Assembly: GCA_902588925.1 (NCBI GenBank)
Contig: CACIRB010000001.1
Coordinates: forward strand, 84,218 to 148,217
Direction of reading: 5' to 3'
Source: an uncultured Pelagibacteraceae bacterium
GTDB lineage: Bacteria; Pseudomonadota; Alphaproteobacteria; Pelagibacterales; Pelagibacteraceae
Length of the DNA stretch: 64,000 bases
The position numbers and the translations under genes are program-made. Positions 11,893 to 22,466 of the stretch are shown here, in pieces. The notes under the pieces were generated by a model. That model was not told where the DNA came from. It was given only the letters and a program-made list of their open reading frames with translations, and made no database searches. How positions within the stretch are numbered: position 1 is the first letter of the stretch; every line of letters begins with the position of its first letter.

Positions 11893-12432
11893 ATGTTTGT
11901 ACAAACTGAAATAACACCAAATCCTAATTCTTTGAAATTTCTTCCCGGGAAGAAAGTATCAAATAGTGGTCCTTATGAAATCACAAATAAAGATCAAATA
12001 AATAATGATTTGGTCAGAAATATCTTATCAGTCAATGGGGTTGAGGGTATTTTTTTAGGACAGGATTTTATTTCAGTTAACAAAAATGACCAAATTAAAT
12101 GGGACGAAATTAAACATATTGTTATTTCATTAATAAACGATTTTTATTTAGATGGTAAAGAATACGTCATTGATGAAAATGAAGAGGAAAAAAATAACAA
12201 TTTGAGTGAAATTGAGGAAAAAATTGTAAAAATTTTAGACCAAAAAATTAGACCTGCAGTTGCAAGAGATGGTGGTGATATAAAATTTAAAGAATTTAAA
12301 GATGGAATAGTAAAAGTACAATTACAAGGAAGTTGTTCAGGCTGTCCAAGCTCGACAATGACTTTAAAGCAAGGAGTACAAAATCTTCTATGTCACTATC
12401 TTCCAGAGGTAAAAGAAGTTGTTGCAATATAA
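11893..12432 (+). CDS. NifU-like Fe-S scaffold/carrier (Nfu1/NfuA-type)
   Basis: N-terminal Nfu domain (FVQTEITPNPNSLKFLPG) and C-terminal NifU domain with CSGCPSS. Confidence 0.92.
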   Translation: MFVQTEITPNPNSLKFLPGKKVSNSGPYEITNKDQINNDLVRNILSVNGVEGIFLGQDFISVNKNDQIKWDEIKHIVISLINDFYLDGKEYVIDENEEEKNNNLSEIEEKIVKILDQKIRPAVARDGGDIKFKEFKDGIVKVQLQGSCSGCPSSTMTLKQGVQNLLCHYLPEVKEVVAI

Positions 12433-12438
12433 AAGTTT

Positions 12439-13506
12439 ATGAAAAAAAATTTAATCAAATTTCAATTTAGTAAAAATAAAAGTATTAATTCTATTTCTAG
12501 ATTTATGTTAAGTGGGATTTTTTTAATCTCATTTTTTTATGTAACACCGATTTTTATTAACTTTGCTGAAAAAAATTTTAATCATAAAGAATTTACAAAT
12601 AATTCTAAAAATCTTTTATTAAAAAAACTTAATACAAATAGATTAATTGAAGAAGATGTCTCAGGTGAAGTAGATGAGATGGATTTACTTTATGATATTT
12701 TAGAGGAAAATAATTCAGAAATTAATTTAGTCAGGTATACAACCTCAGAAATTAATTCATTATTTAAAGAGGTAAACTATAACTTAAAAGATGTGAGGGA
12801 AAATAAACTTGTAAAGCCTATCGATATAGGACTTCTTCCAAACGAAATAAATGACATCTCTAGTTCAAAGAAAAAAAAAGAGATGTTTATTAAAATAATC
12901 CTCCCGTTGATTGTTAAAGAAAACACTAAAATTAGAATAGATAGAAAAAGACTCTTTACGATTTTAAATAAAAGTAGCAATACCGAAATCGAAAAAAAAT
13001 GGCTTGAAAAAAAATTTAAGCAATATGGTGTTAGGCAAAATGATTTTTCATCATTAAAGGTAAGAATGGATGAAATTCCAGCTTCGTTAGCAATTGCACA
13101 AGCAGCAAAAGAAACAGGTTGGGGAACTTCAAGATTTGCAAGAAAAGGAAATGCTTTATTTGGTCAATGGACTTGGTCAGGTGAAGGTTTAAAGCCCAAA
13201 GAAGCTGAGAAAGGCGAAACTCATAAAGTAATGAAATTTAATAGTTTACAATTATCTGTAAGAGCATACTTAAGAAATTTAAATACTCATAAATCCTACA
13301 TAAATCTGAGAAAAGCTAGAAGTGAATTGAGAAGTGATGATAAACCACTTGATAGTTTGATTTTATCTAAACATTTAGATAAATATGCAGAAACTGGAAG
13401 TCAGTACATTGAAGTATTACAAAAAATAATCAGTCAAAATAAATTGAAAGATTTTGATGAGGCAAGATTATTGCCATCTAGTAAGGATTTAGAAAGTTTG
13501 ATTTAA
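12439..13506 (+). CDS. Glucosaminidase-domain protein (Bax/FlgJ-type peptidoglycan hydrolase)
   Basis: IPASLAIAQAAKETGWGTSRFARKGNALFGQWTW motif; N-terminal TM. Confidence 0.85.
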   Translation: MKKNLIKFQFSKNKSINSISRFMLSGIFLISFFYVTPIFINFAEKNFNHKEFTNNSKNLLLKKLNTNRLIEEDVSGEVDEMDLLYDILEENNSEINLVRYTTSEINSLFKEVNYNLKDVRENKLVKPIDIGLLPNEINDISSSKKKKEMFIKIILPLIVKENTKIRIDRKRLFTILNKSSNTEIEKKWLEKKFKQYGVRQNDFSSLKVRMDEIPASLAIAQAAKETGWGTSRFARKGNALFGQWTWSGEGLKPKEAEKGETHKVMKFNSLQLSVRAYLRNLNTHKSYINLRKARSELRSDDKPLDSLILSKHLDKYAETGSQYIEVLQKIISQNKLKDFDEARLLPSSKDLESLI

Positions 13507-14564
13507 TTTTTTTTGATAGGAAATTGAACTCCAAACCATCTCCATTTACCGTTATCGTTTAAAGAACAGTTTATCCTACCTCTTCTAGGTTTAAAAGGTT
13601 CTCTAAATTCAATAGTTAAGATTTGATTAGATAAATTAGTTCTAGATTTATCCCACTTGTCTCCTTCGTTGGAATAACATGTGATATTGGTTAAATTTTT
13701 TTGTTCTTTAAAAAATTCAACTTTAAAATTTGGTGGATTATTATTAATTGTAAGCTGTTTTTCATTTGGAGATAAACTTTTATATTCTAAAGGATAATAA
13801 TTAATTATAGATTTAAATCTTTTAAGCTCTCCATATTTTTCATTTATCGGAAATCTTGGCAATTCAAATTTATTTTTATTAAGATCAATAACCCCCGAAT
13901 GTTGGCCAAATGCGTATTTAAAGTTTTGAGAAATATAATCTCTCATAAATTTAGAATATTCACCAAATGGATAAGAGAATAGATCAGGAATATAATTAAG
14001 TTCGTGTTTAAAAATTTTGTTTGCAGTTTCAATATCTAAAATGAAATTTTCTTCAGTTTCTTCTATTAGGTATTCGTGGCTGTGTGAATGGTGCCCAATT
14101 AAAGAAAAATCTACTGAATCAATTTCTCTAATTTGATCCCAGGTCATATAACCCTTGTTTCCAACTGGTTCTGTTGAAACAAAAAGTATAAATGGAATTT
14201 TGTTATCTCTTAAATGTGGCCAAGCTTCATTGTAAAATGATTCAAATGCATCATCAATTGTTATCAAAACTTCTTTTTCTGATTTTGAAGTTTTAAATTT
14301 TGAATCAAATTCATTAGGATTAAGAAAATTGTATTTAGAATTTTTAACAAATTCTAAGTGCTTCTTAAATACCTCCATATTAATATTAGTTGACGGGTAT
14401 TTATGTTCATTAAAGCGATGATACATTATTGATAAAATCCCATTATCTTCTGAATAAAATTTGATATTATTTTCATCTGATTTAGAACTAAAACTAAAAA
14501 ATAAAGATAAAATGAATAAACTTATAATTGATGTAGCTGGAGATAAAATTTTTTTAATGATCAT
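13503..14564 (-). CDS. Polysaccharide deacetylase family protein (secreted)
   Basis: NodB-like core (GILSIMYHRFNEHKYPSTNI..., ITIDDAFESFYNEAWPHL, GHHSHSH); ORF-track start at 14570 is TTG, first ATG is at 14562-14564. Confidence 0.85.
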   Translation of the reverse strand: MIIKKILSPATSIISLFILSLFFSFSSKSDENNIKFYSEDNGILSIMYHRFNEHKYPSTNINMEVFKKHLEFVKNSKYNFLNPNEFDSKFKTSKSEKEVLITIDDAFESFYNEAWPHLRDNKIPFILFVSTEPVGNKGYMTWDQIREIDSVDFSLIGHHSHSHEYLIEETEENFILDIETANKIFKHELNYIPDLFSYPFGEYSKFMRDYISQNFKYAFGQHSGVIDLNKNKFELPRFPINEKYGELKRFKSIINYYPLEYKSLSPNEKQLTINNNPPNFKVEFFKEQKNLTNITCYSNEGDKWDKSRTNLSNQILTIEFREPFKPRRGRINCSLNDNGKWRWFGVQFPIKKN

Positions 14565-14898
14565 AGCCAATGATCATATTTACAATATTACTCATGAGAA
14601 TACTAAAATAAATTATGAAAAATTAACTTTGATAATAAAAGAATTTTTAGAATTGAATAAATTTGAATTGAAGGATATTAACAATATATACATTAACAGA
14701 GGCCCAGGAAGTTTTGCAGGGATTAGAAATTCTATTTCTGTTGTGAAGGCTCTCAAATTAGCGAAAAATATTGATTATTATTGCTACAGCTTAGAGGATT
14801 TTAAAGGTGAAAAAGATGTAAGATATGAAAATGTCCCTTATTTGTGCAATAAATTTAAAATTAAAAAAAATTTGATTAACCCTATTTATATAAGTTAA
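14512..14898 (+). CDS. tsaB: Short TsaB-like tRNA threonylcarbamoyladenosine biosynthesis protein (N-terminal lobe only)
   Basis: MNKLIIDVAGDKIFLMII ... INRGPGSFAGIRNSISVVKALKLA signature; only about 128 aa from the ATG at 14512. Confidence 0.75.
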   Translation: MNKLIIDVAGDKIFLMIIANDHIYNITHENTKINYEKLTLIIKEFLELNKFELKDINNIYINRGPGSFAGIRNSISVVKALKLAKNIDYYCYSLEDFKGEKDVRYENVPYLCNKFKIKKNLINPIYIS

Positions 14899-14907
14899 AA
14901 TTAAATT

Positions 14908-15318
14908 ATGTCTGAAACAATTGAACAAAAATGTTTAGCAAAAGGTGTGAAATTGACGGATCAGAGAAAAATAATTGCGCAGGTCATGTCTGAGTCTACC
15001 GATCATCCCAATGTTGATGAACTTTACAATAGAGTTTCAAAGATTGATAATAAAATAAGTATTGCTACCGTCTACAGAACAGTAAAATTATTTGAAGAAT
15101 CTGGAATACTTACAAAGCATGAGTTTAAAGGTGGAAAAGCAAGATATGAAGAGCTTAATGAAGGACATCATGATCATTTAATAGATGTGAAGTCAGGTGA
15201 AATAATAGAATTTGTTGATGAAGAAATCGAAAAACTTCAAAAAAAGGTAGCAGATAAATATGGTTACACTTTAGTTGATCACAAGCTTGAACTTTATGGG
15301 ATAAAAAAAAAATCCTAA
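14908..15318 (+). CDS. fur: Fur-family transcriptional regulator
   Basis: GVKLTDQRKIIAQVM...ISIATVYRTVKLFEESGILTKHEF, HHDHLID metal site. Confidence 0.9.
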   Translation: MSETIEQKCLAKGVKLTDQRKIIAQVMSESTDHPNVDELYNRVSKIDNKISIATVYRTVKLFEESGILTKHEFKGGKARYEELNEGHHDHLIDVKSGEIIEFVDEEIEKLQKKVADKYGYTLVDHKLELYGIKKKS

Positions 15319-15324
15319 ACTAGA

Positions 15325-16650
15325 ATGCAAAAAATTTTTATAAAAACATTAGGTTGTCAAATGAATGAATATGATTCAAATAGAATTTTTGATTCAGTAA
15401 AGAAAATTGGTTATCAAAAAAGTGAAAATTTAGAAGAAGCTGACTGTTACTTATTAAACACTTGTCACATTAGAGATAAAGCAAAAGAAAAAGTTTATTC
15501 TGAAATAGGAAGGGTTAAAAAAAACTTTAGAGCCAAAAAAAAACCACTAGTAATAATAGCAGGGTGTGTTGCTCAAGCAGAAAACCAAGAGATGCTTAAA
15601 CGTGAGCCTTATATAGATTTAGTAATTGGCCCTCAAGCCTATCATAAGATTAACGAAACAATTCTGGATCATATTGGAAAAAGAAAAAAAATTGAACAAA
15701 CAGATTTTGATGCTGTTTCAAAATTTAAATATTTTAGCAAAATAAAGAATGAGGCAGGTAAGGTTTCGTCTTTTTTAACTATACAAGAAGGATGTGATAA
15801 GTTTTGTCATTTTTGTGTGGTTCCATATACTCGTGGACCAGAATATTCTAGACCATTCAATCAAATAATTGAGGAGGCAAATTATTTGTCAGATAATGGA
15901 GCAAAAGAAATCATACTTTTGGGACAAAATGTAAATGCTTACAATGATAATAGTAAAAGACTATCTGATTTAATTTTAGAAACTGAAAAGATTAAAAATA
16001 TAAAAAGAATTAGATACACAACTTCGCATCCAAAAGATATGACCGATGATTTAATTGAAGTATATAAAGTCTCTAAAAAGTTAATGCCTTTAGTCCATCT
16101 TCCAGTTCAGAGTGGATCCGATAGGATTTTAAAGTTGATGAATAGAAAACATAAAATAGATCATTATTTAAAAGTTTATGACGAATTGAAAAAAATTAAT
16201 CAATCAATTGAATTTTCAAGTGATTTTATTATTGGTTATCCTGGTGAAACTGAAGAAGACTTCCAAAGTACAGTCGATTTAATTAAAAAAGTTAATTTTA
16301 TAAATTCTTACTCATTTATTTTTAGTCCAAGGCCTGGGACAAAGGCAGAAGGTTTAGATTTAATTGATAAAAAAATTTCAATGAAAAGGTTAGAATCTAT
16401 TCAAAATTTATTATCTGAAAATCAAACTCAAATGAACAAAAAATTAGAAAATAGAACAATCGATGTTTTGGCTGAAAATTTAACTGAAGATAAATCCAAA
16501 GCTTTTGGCAGAACTGAATATATGACATCAGTAATTTTTAATGGTAAAAGAGAACATATTGGAAAAATTGTGAAAGTGAAAATTACAAATAGTAATAGAA
16601 CTACATTGTTTGGAGAATTGTTAAGCAACCAAGATCAAAAGGTGGCATAA
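15325..16650 (+). CDS. miaB: tRNA-2-methylthio-N6-dimethylallyladenosine synthase
   Basis: KTLGCQMNEYDS; radical SAM CDKFCHFCVVPYTRGPE; TRAM domain. Confidence 0.97.
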   Translation: MQKIFIKTLGCQMNEYDSNRIFDSVKKIGYQKSENLEEADCYLLNTCHIRDKAKEKVYSEIGRVKKNFRAKKKPLVIIAGCVAQAENQEMLKREPYIDLVIGPQAYHKINETILDHIGKRKKIEQTDFDAVSKFKYFSKIKNEAGKVSSFLTIQEGCDKFCHFCVVPYTRGPEYSRPFNQIIEEANYLSDNGAKEIILLGQNVNAYNDNSKRLSDLILETEKIKNIKRIRYTTSHPKDMTDDLIEVYKVSKKLMPLVHLPVQSGSDRILKLMNRKHKIDHYLKVYDELKKINQSIEFSSDFIIGYPGETEEDFQSTVDLIKKVNFINSYSFIFSPRPGTKAEGLDLIDKKISMKRLESIQNLLSENQTQMNKKLENRTIDVLAENLTEDKSKAFGRTEYMTSVIFNGKREHIGKIVKVKITNSNRTTLFGELLSNQDQKVA

Positions 16651-16653
16651 TCT

Positions 16654-17649
16654 TTGAATAATACAAATAAAAAAAAAATCGATACCACTCTAAAATTTGT
16701 TTACTCAGACAACAATTCATTAAGTGTAATATTTCACAACAATGAATTACTCATGGGTGTTGCAGGAGAATTTAATAAAAATTTAAAAGAATTAGAAAAG
16801 ATGACTAATTCTAGTTTGTATTCTAGGGGAAATTCAATAATGATAAAATCAGATCCACAAAAAAATGAGTTAATAAAAAATGCAATTCAATTTTTAACTA
16901 ATCAATTTATAAATAATGGTTCAATCGAAAATAAAGATCTTATATCATCAGTTGATCAATTTATGATTAAAGAGAAGGTTAAAAATAATAATGTAACTGA
17001 CATTATAAAAACACCAAAAAAATCAATTATTCCTAGATCCGAAAAACAAAAAAGCTATGTCAGAGCTCTAAGACAAAGTGATATTGTAATCTCAGCAGGT
17101 CCAGCTGGAACAGGAAAAACTTTTTTATCTGTAGCAGTTGGTTTGACTATGTTGTTAGAAAAAAAAATAGAAAGAATTATTCTATCTAGGCCTGCTGTTG
17201 AAGCAGGAGAGAGACTTGGCTTTTTACCCGGAGATATGAAAGAAAAAGTAGATCCGTATTTAAGACCTTTATATGACTCTTTGTACGACTTATTCGATTT
17301 TGAAAAAATACAAAGAATGATCGAAATTGGTGATATCGAAATCGCTCCTTTGGCATTTATGAGAGGTAGAACACTAAAAAATTCTTTTGCTATATTAGAT
17401 GAAGCGCAAAATGCAACAGATACACAAATAAAAATGTTTTTAACAAGGATCGGTGAAAATTCAAAAATTGTAGTCAATGGAGATCCTACTCAGATAGATC
17501 TACCTAACAAAAGTATGTCAGGATTAGTACGATCAAAAGAATTATTGGGGCATCTAAATGAAATTTCAGTTGTAGACTTTGATCATTCAGATGTAGTTAG
17601 ACATCCACTGGTTTCTAAAATTGTAAAAGCCTACTCTAAAAATGATTAA
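16654..17649 (+). CDS. phoH: PhoH-like ATPase (TTG start)
   Basis: AGPAGTGKTFLSVAVG Walker A, ILDEAQNAT, KIVVNGDPTQIDLP. Confidence 0.93.
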   Translation: MNNTNKKKIDTTLKFVYSDNNSLSVIFHNNELLMGVAGEFNKNLKELEKMTNSSLYSRGNSIMIKSDPQKNELIKNAIQFLTNQFINNGSIENKDLISSVDQFMIKEKVKNNNVTDIIKTPKKSIIPRSEKQKSYVRALRQSDIVISAGPAGTGKTFLSVAVGLTMLLEKKIERIILSRPAVEAGERLGFLPGDMKEKVDPYLRPLYDSLYDLFDFEKIQRMIEIGDIEIAPLAFMRGRTLKNSFAILDEAQNATDTQIKMFLTRIGENSKIVVNGDPTQIDLPNKSMSGLVRSKELLGHLNEISVVDFDHSDVVRHPLVSKIVKAYSKND

Positions 17650-18103
17650 TTTAAACGTCTTCTCAGAAGAGAAGGCTTGGTCTAAAAAACTTAAAAAAAA
17701 AGATTTTTTTTTTAAAAGTATTTGTGATGCTTTTCCAAAAAAATATAAATTTTTAAATAAAAAAATAAGTTTATCTTTACTTCTTTCAAATAATAAAAAA
17801 ATAAAAATTTTAAATAAAAAATTTAGAAATAAAAATAAATCTACTGATATTTTATCTTTTCCATATAGCAAAATATTAAAAATATCAAAGCAAACTTACT
17901 TGGGAGATATAATTATTAGTTTTAATTTTATGAATAAACCAAAATCACAAACAAATAGAAAATTTAAAGAAAAAATAATTAAAACATTTATTCATGGTTT
18001 TTTACACTTGTTAGGATTTGATCATGTAAAAAATAAAGATTATTTAAAAATGTTAAAAGAAGAAGAAAAAATATTTAAATCAGTTATCTCAAAAATTAAG
18101 TAA
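17642..18103 (+). CDS. ybeY: Endoribonuclease YbeY
   Basis: TDILSFPYS and zinc motif HGFLHLLGFDH; 8-nt overlap with phoH. Confidence 0.93.
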   Translation: MINLNVFSEEKAWSKKLKKKDFFFKSICDAFPKKYKFLNKKISLSLLLSNNKKIKILNKKFRNKNKSTDILSFPYSKILKISKQTYLGDIIISFNFMNKPKSQTNRKFKEKIIKTFIHGFLHLLGFDHVKNKDYLKMLKEEEKIFKSVISKIK

Positions 18104-18104
18104 A

Positions 18105-19643
18105 TTGAAAAAAAATTTATATATTGATATAGTTTATTTATTGTTTCTTGGAGCGGTAACTTCATTAAGTTTACCACCTTTCAATTTGTTAATAATTAAT
18201 TTTCTATCCTTTAGCTTATTCTTTATTTTTTTAATTAAAAAAAAAGAGAGTAAACATAAATTATTTTTTTTCTATGGCTGGTTATTTGGATTTGGGTATT
18301 TTCTAACAAATATATATTGGATCTCTATTTCATTAACATTTGATGAAAATTTTAAATTTTTAATTCCATTTGCTCTAATTTTAGTTCCTTCTTTTATTGC
18401 GTTATTTTACGGTTTTGTTTGTTATTTGTTTATTTTCTTTAAACCAAATAAAATTTTGAGTTCAATTTTATTATTTTCTGTAATCTTTGGTTTTCTAGAA
18501 TTCATTAGAGGTTCGATTTTATCAGGTTTTCCTTGGAACTTAATTGCATATAGTTTTTCAAATCATATACAAATTCTTAGCATAACATCTTTAATAGGCA
18601 CATATTCTTTCAACTTATTTTGTATAACTTTGTTTCTAAGTCCTGCACTCTTCATTTTACGGAACGACAAAAATGATTTAATTTTTTGCTTAATTTTACC
18701 TTTAATATTTTTATTATTTTATTTCTTTGGATATTCAAATAAGCAGGATTTTTACAATAGTGATGTTGAAAAACTTGATTATAAAATAAGATTAGTTGGT
18801 ACTGATATTTCTTTAGATAGGTTTTATTCAGGAGAGGGGCCTTTATCAACTATAGAAGATCTTATAAATATTAGTTCACCAAATAAGAAAGAGAAAACAA
18901 TTTTCATTTGGCCAGAGGGTATATTGCCTGGAATTTCTCAGGATCAAATTCAAAGTTATGATTATTTATTTAATGAAAGTTTTAACGAAAATCACTTACT
19001 CATTTTAGGCATCAACAACAAATCAAAAGTTAATGATCAAGTTAAGTATTACAATTCTTTATCTGTTTATGACCATAATCTTAATTTATTAAATTATTAT
19101 AATAAAATAAATCTTGTACCGTTTGGCGAATTTTTACCTATGGAAAATTTATTAAAAAATGTAGGTCTCAAATCTTTAACTAACAATTATCAATCCTACT
19201 CAAAAGGTCAAAAAAGGGAAATTATAGAGTTAAATCAAAATAATTTTTCTTTAAAATTTTTACCATTAATTTGTTATGAGATAATTTATTCTGGAAAATT
19301 ATATAAAAATCATGACTTTGATATAATAGTAAATATTTCAGAGGATGGATGGTTTGGCCAATCAATAGGACCAAAACAACACTTTGTTCACAGTATATTT
19401 CGAGCTATCGAAAGTGGAAAATATGTAATTAGATCAGCTAATAACGGAATAGCTGCGATATTAAATCCTCTCGGTATCGTTGAGGAAAAAATTAACTTAA
19501 ATGAAGTTGGATATATTGATTTTACGAAAATGAGAAAAATTCAACCAACAGTTTTTTCTAAATATGGAAATAAAATTTTTGGTTTAATAATTTTATTGTA
19601 TATTTTTTTAATATTTTCATTTAATAGAATTAAAAATGAGTAA
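18105..19643 (+). CDS. lnt: Apolipoprotein N-acyltransferase (TTG start)
   Basis: Polytopic N-terminus plus nitrilase domain ([20 protein letters not shown]). Confidence 0.94.
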   Translation: MKKNLYIDIVYLLFLGAVTSLSLPPFNLLIINFLSFSLFFIFLIKKKESKHKLFFFYGWLFGFGYFLTNIYWISISLTFDENFKFLIPFALILVPSFIALFYGFVCYLFIFFKPNKILSSILLFSVIFGFLEFIRGSILSGFPWNLIAYSFSNHIQILSITSLIGTYSFNLFCITLFLSPALFILRNDKNDLIFCLILPLIFLLFYFFGYSNKQDFYNSDVEKLDYKIRLVGTDISLDRFYSGEGPLSTIEDLINISSPNKKEKTIFIWPEGILPGISQDQIQSYDYLFNESFNENHLLILGINNKSKVNDQVKYYNSLSVYDHNLNLLNYYNKINLVPFGEFLPMENLLKNVGLKSLTNNYQSYSKGQKREIIELNQNNFSLKFLPLICYEIIYSGKLYKNHDFDIIVNISEDGWFGQSIGPKQHFVHSIFRAIESGKYVIRSANNGIAAILNPLGIVEEKINLNEVGYIDFTKMRKIQPTVFSKYGNKIFGLIILLYIFLIFSFNRIKNE

Positions 19644-20805
19644 TTTAAAAAATTTCCTATTTACAAGCGAATCAGTTTCAGAGGGACATCCAGATAAAGT
19701 ATCAGATAGAATTTCTGATATGGTTGTTGATAGTTACATTTCTGTAGATCCTTATTCAAGAGTTGCTTGTGAAACTTTAACGACAACAAACAAAGTTGTG
19801 CTTGCAGGTGAAGTAAGAGGACCTGAGATTAAAAAAGATGATTTAATCGAAAAAGTAAGGAATTGCATAAAAGATATTGGATATGATCAGGAAGGATTTA
19901 CCTGGAAAGAAGCAACAAAAATAGAAAGTCATTTGCATTCTCAATCTGCTGATATTGCAATTGGTGTGGACTCATCTGGAAATAAAGATGAGGGTGCAGG
20001 AGATCAAGGTATAATGTTTGGTTATGCATGTAATGAAACAGATGTATTTATGCCTGCACCAATTCATTACTCGCATAAAATTTTAAGACTTATGGCCGAG
20101 GATAGAAAATCTGGTAAATTAAAAAATATTGAACCTGACTCAAAAAGCCAAGTTACATTCGAATATGTTGATGGTAAACCGACTAAAGTAAAATCTGTTG
20201 TTATATCATCTCAACATTCTTCTGGTGTTAATCAAGCCCAGGTAAGAGAATTATTAAGACCCTATATGTTAAAATCAATTCCAGAAAAATTTCTTAAAGA
20301 CTTTAATGAGGAAGAGTTTTATGTAAACCCAACTGGTAATTTTGTAATAGGTGGTCCAGATGGGGACTGTGGTTTAACAGGAAGAAAAATTATTGTGGAT
20401 ACCTATGGTGGAGCAGCACCCCATGGAGGAGGAGCATTTTCAGGTAAGGATCCTACAAAAGTAGATAGATCTGCTGCTTATGCAGCAAGACATATTGCTA
20501 AAAATGTTGTTGCTTCAAAAATAGCAGACAAATGTTTGATACAATTAGCTTACGCAATAGGAGTTTCAAAACCTTTGTCAATTTATGTTGATTTGTTTGA
20601 TAATGATTTAGACAAAAATAAATTTGTTGTTGATAAGATTAATGAAAATTTTGATCTCAGTCCTAGAGGGATTAGAGAGATGCTAAACCTTAATAGACCT
20701 ATATATGAAAAAACAGCAGCTTACGGTCACTTTGGTAGAACCTCAGAAGATGATGGATCATTTTCGTGGGAAAAAACTGATAAAATCAACGTTTTTTCTA
20801 AATAG
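19636..20805 (+). CDS. metK: S-adenosylmethionine synthetase
   Basis: [54 protein letters not shown]. Confidence 0.99.
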   Translation: MSNLKNFLFTSESVSEGHPDKVSDRISDMVVDSYISVDPYSRVACETLTTTNKVVLAGEVRGPEIKKDDLIEKVRNCIKDIGYDQEGFTWKEATKIESHLHSQSADIAIGVDSSGNKDEGAGDQGIMFGYACNETDVFMPAPIHYSHKILRLMAEDRKSGKLKNIEPDSKSQVTFEYVDGKPTKVKSVVISSQHSSGVNQAQVRELLRPYMLKSIPEKFLKDFNEEEFYVNPTGNFVIGGPDGDCGLTGRKIIVDTYGGAAPHGGGAFSGKDPTKVDRSAAYAARHIAKNVVASKIADKCLIQLAYAIGVSKPLSIYVDLFDNDLDKNKFVVDKINENFDLSPRGIREMLNLNRPIYEKTAAYGHFGRTSEDDGSFSWEKTDKINVFSK

Positions 20806-20811
20806 TTTCAG

Positions 20812-20839
20812 TTGAATTAAAAAAAAACTTTACTATATT
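20812..20839 (+). promoter_or_regulatory. Candidate sigma-70-type promoter for the nusA operon
   Basis: TTGAAT (20812-20817)-N16-TATATT (20834-20839), upstream of the nusA leader hairpin. Confidence 0.45.
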
Positions 20840-20861
20840 GCCCTTACATTGTTGAATTATC

Positions 20862-20888
20862 AAAATGGGCTTTGGCCCATTTTTTTTT
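20862..20888 (+). terminator. Intrinsic terminator/attenuator in metK-nusA gap
   Basis: AAAATGGGC-TTTG-GCCCATTTT 9-bp stem followed by an uninterrupted T run; nusA SD (GGAG) abuts the T run. Confidence 0.85.
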
Positions 20889-20902
20889 GGAGCACTTAAA
20901 AA

Positions 20903-22456
20903 ATGTTAAATAAAAGAGCAGATAAATTAGAATTATTAAGAATTGCCGAAGCTGTAGCTTTAGAAAAATCGATAGATAAAGAACTTATAATTAGTTCTAT
21001 GGAAACAGGAATAGCTAAAGCAGCTAGATCTAAGTTTGGTCAAGAAAATGAAATTAAAGTTTCAATTAATAGAGATAATGGAGACATAGAATTGTTCAGA
21101 AAACTTGTTATTTCAGAAAATCCTGAAAATGCAAATACAGAAATAAAATTGGAAGATGCGATAAGTCTTAATGAAAACAATAAAGACAAGTCAATCGGTG
21201 ATGAGGTTCTTCAACCATTACCATCTATTGATTTTGGTAGAATAGCTGCTCAAACTGCAAAACAAGTTATAAGCTTTAACGTTAGAGAAGCAGAGAGAGA
21301 AAGACAATTTAATGACTTCATTGATAAAAAAGATACAATTTTAAGTGGTATTGTTAAGAGATTAGAATTTGGAAGTGTTATTGTTGATTTAGGTAGAACA
21401 GAAGCAATCATTCAAAAAAATGAATTAATTCCTAGAGAAAATATCAAAGCTGGTGATAGAGTAAAGGCTTATTGCTATGACGTAAGAAGAGAGCCAAGAG
21501 GTCAACAAATTTTCTTATCTAGAGCTCACCCAAAATTTATGGAGAAACTCTTTGTTCAAGAGGTTCCCGAAATATATGATGGACTAATCGAAATTAAATC
21601 TTCATCCAGAGATCCTGGAAGTAGAGCAAAAATTTGTGTTAAAGCAGTTGATACTTCATTAGATCCAGTCGGAGCTTGTGTAGGTATGAGAGGCTCTAGA
21701 GTTCAGGCTGTTGTAAATGAACTTCAAGGAGAAAAAATTGATATTGTGAATTGGTCAGAGGATGCTGCAATATTAGTATCAAATGCGTTATCACCCGCAG
21801 AAGTTCAAAGAGTGAATGTTGATGCAGAAAGAAAAAGACTTGATGTAATCTTAACAGAAGAAAATTTGAGTAAAGCAATTGGTCGAAGGGGTCAAAATGT
21901 GAGATTGGCAACTAAATTGTTAAATTATGAAATAAATATTATGACTGATGCAGAAGACTCTGAGAGAAGACAATTAGAGTTTAAAGAAAAGACAGATAAC
22001 TTTGTTAAAAATTTAGAATTAGACGAAACGTTAGGTCAGTTATTAGTTGCCGAAGGTTTTTCAACAATTGATGATATTAAAGATAGCTTGCCAGAAAATT
22101 TAACTAAAATAGAAGGAATTGAGCAAGAAACAGCTATTGCGTTAATTGAAAGAGCAAAAGAATTTTATCAAAAAGATCAAGAAGATATATCGGAAAGAAT
22201 CAAAGAGTTAGGTCTACAAGATGATCTTATCAACCATAAAGGTCTTACACCAGGAATGCTACTTACACTGGGTGAACAAAAAATATTAAAATTAGAAGAT
22301 TTTGCAGATCTTGCATCTGATGAACTTACTGGTGGCTACGATGTAGTTAAAGGAGAGAGAGTTAAAATTCAGGGTTATCTAGAGGATTTTGCTTTATCTA
22401 AAGAAGAGGCAGATGAATTAATTATGTCTGCTAGAAATATAATTTATAAAGATTGA
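20903..22456 (+). CDS. nusA: Transcription termination/antitermination protein NusA
   Basis: S1/KH domains (GACVGMRGSRVQAVVNELQGEKIDIVNW) and C-terminal acidic repeats. Confidence 0.98.
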   Translation: MLNKRADKLELLRIAEAVALEKSIDKELIISSMETGIAKAARSKFGQENEIKVSINRDNGDIELFRKLVISENPENANTEIKLEDAISLNENNKDKSIGDEVLQPLPSIDFGRIAAQTAKQVISFNVREAERERQFNDFIDKKDTILSGIVKRLEFGSVIVDLGRTEAIIQKNELIPRENIKAGDRVKAYCYDVRREPRGQQIFLSRAHPKFMEKLFVQEVPEIYDGLIEIKSSSRDPGSRAKICVKAVDTSLDPVGACVGMRGSRVQAVVNELQGEKIDIVNWSEDAAILVSNALSPAEVQRVNVDAERKRLDVILTEENLSKAIGRRGQNVRLATKLLNYEINIMTDAEDSERRQLEFKEKTDNFVKNLELDETLGQLLVAEGFSTIDDIKDSLPENLTKIEGIEQETAIALIERAKEFYQKDQEDISERIKELGLQDDLINHKGLTPGMLLTLGEQKILKLEDFADLASDELTGGYDVVKGERVKIQGYLEDFALSKEEADELIMSARNIIYKD

Positions 22457-22466
22457 GAGATGAGTA

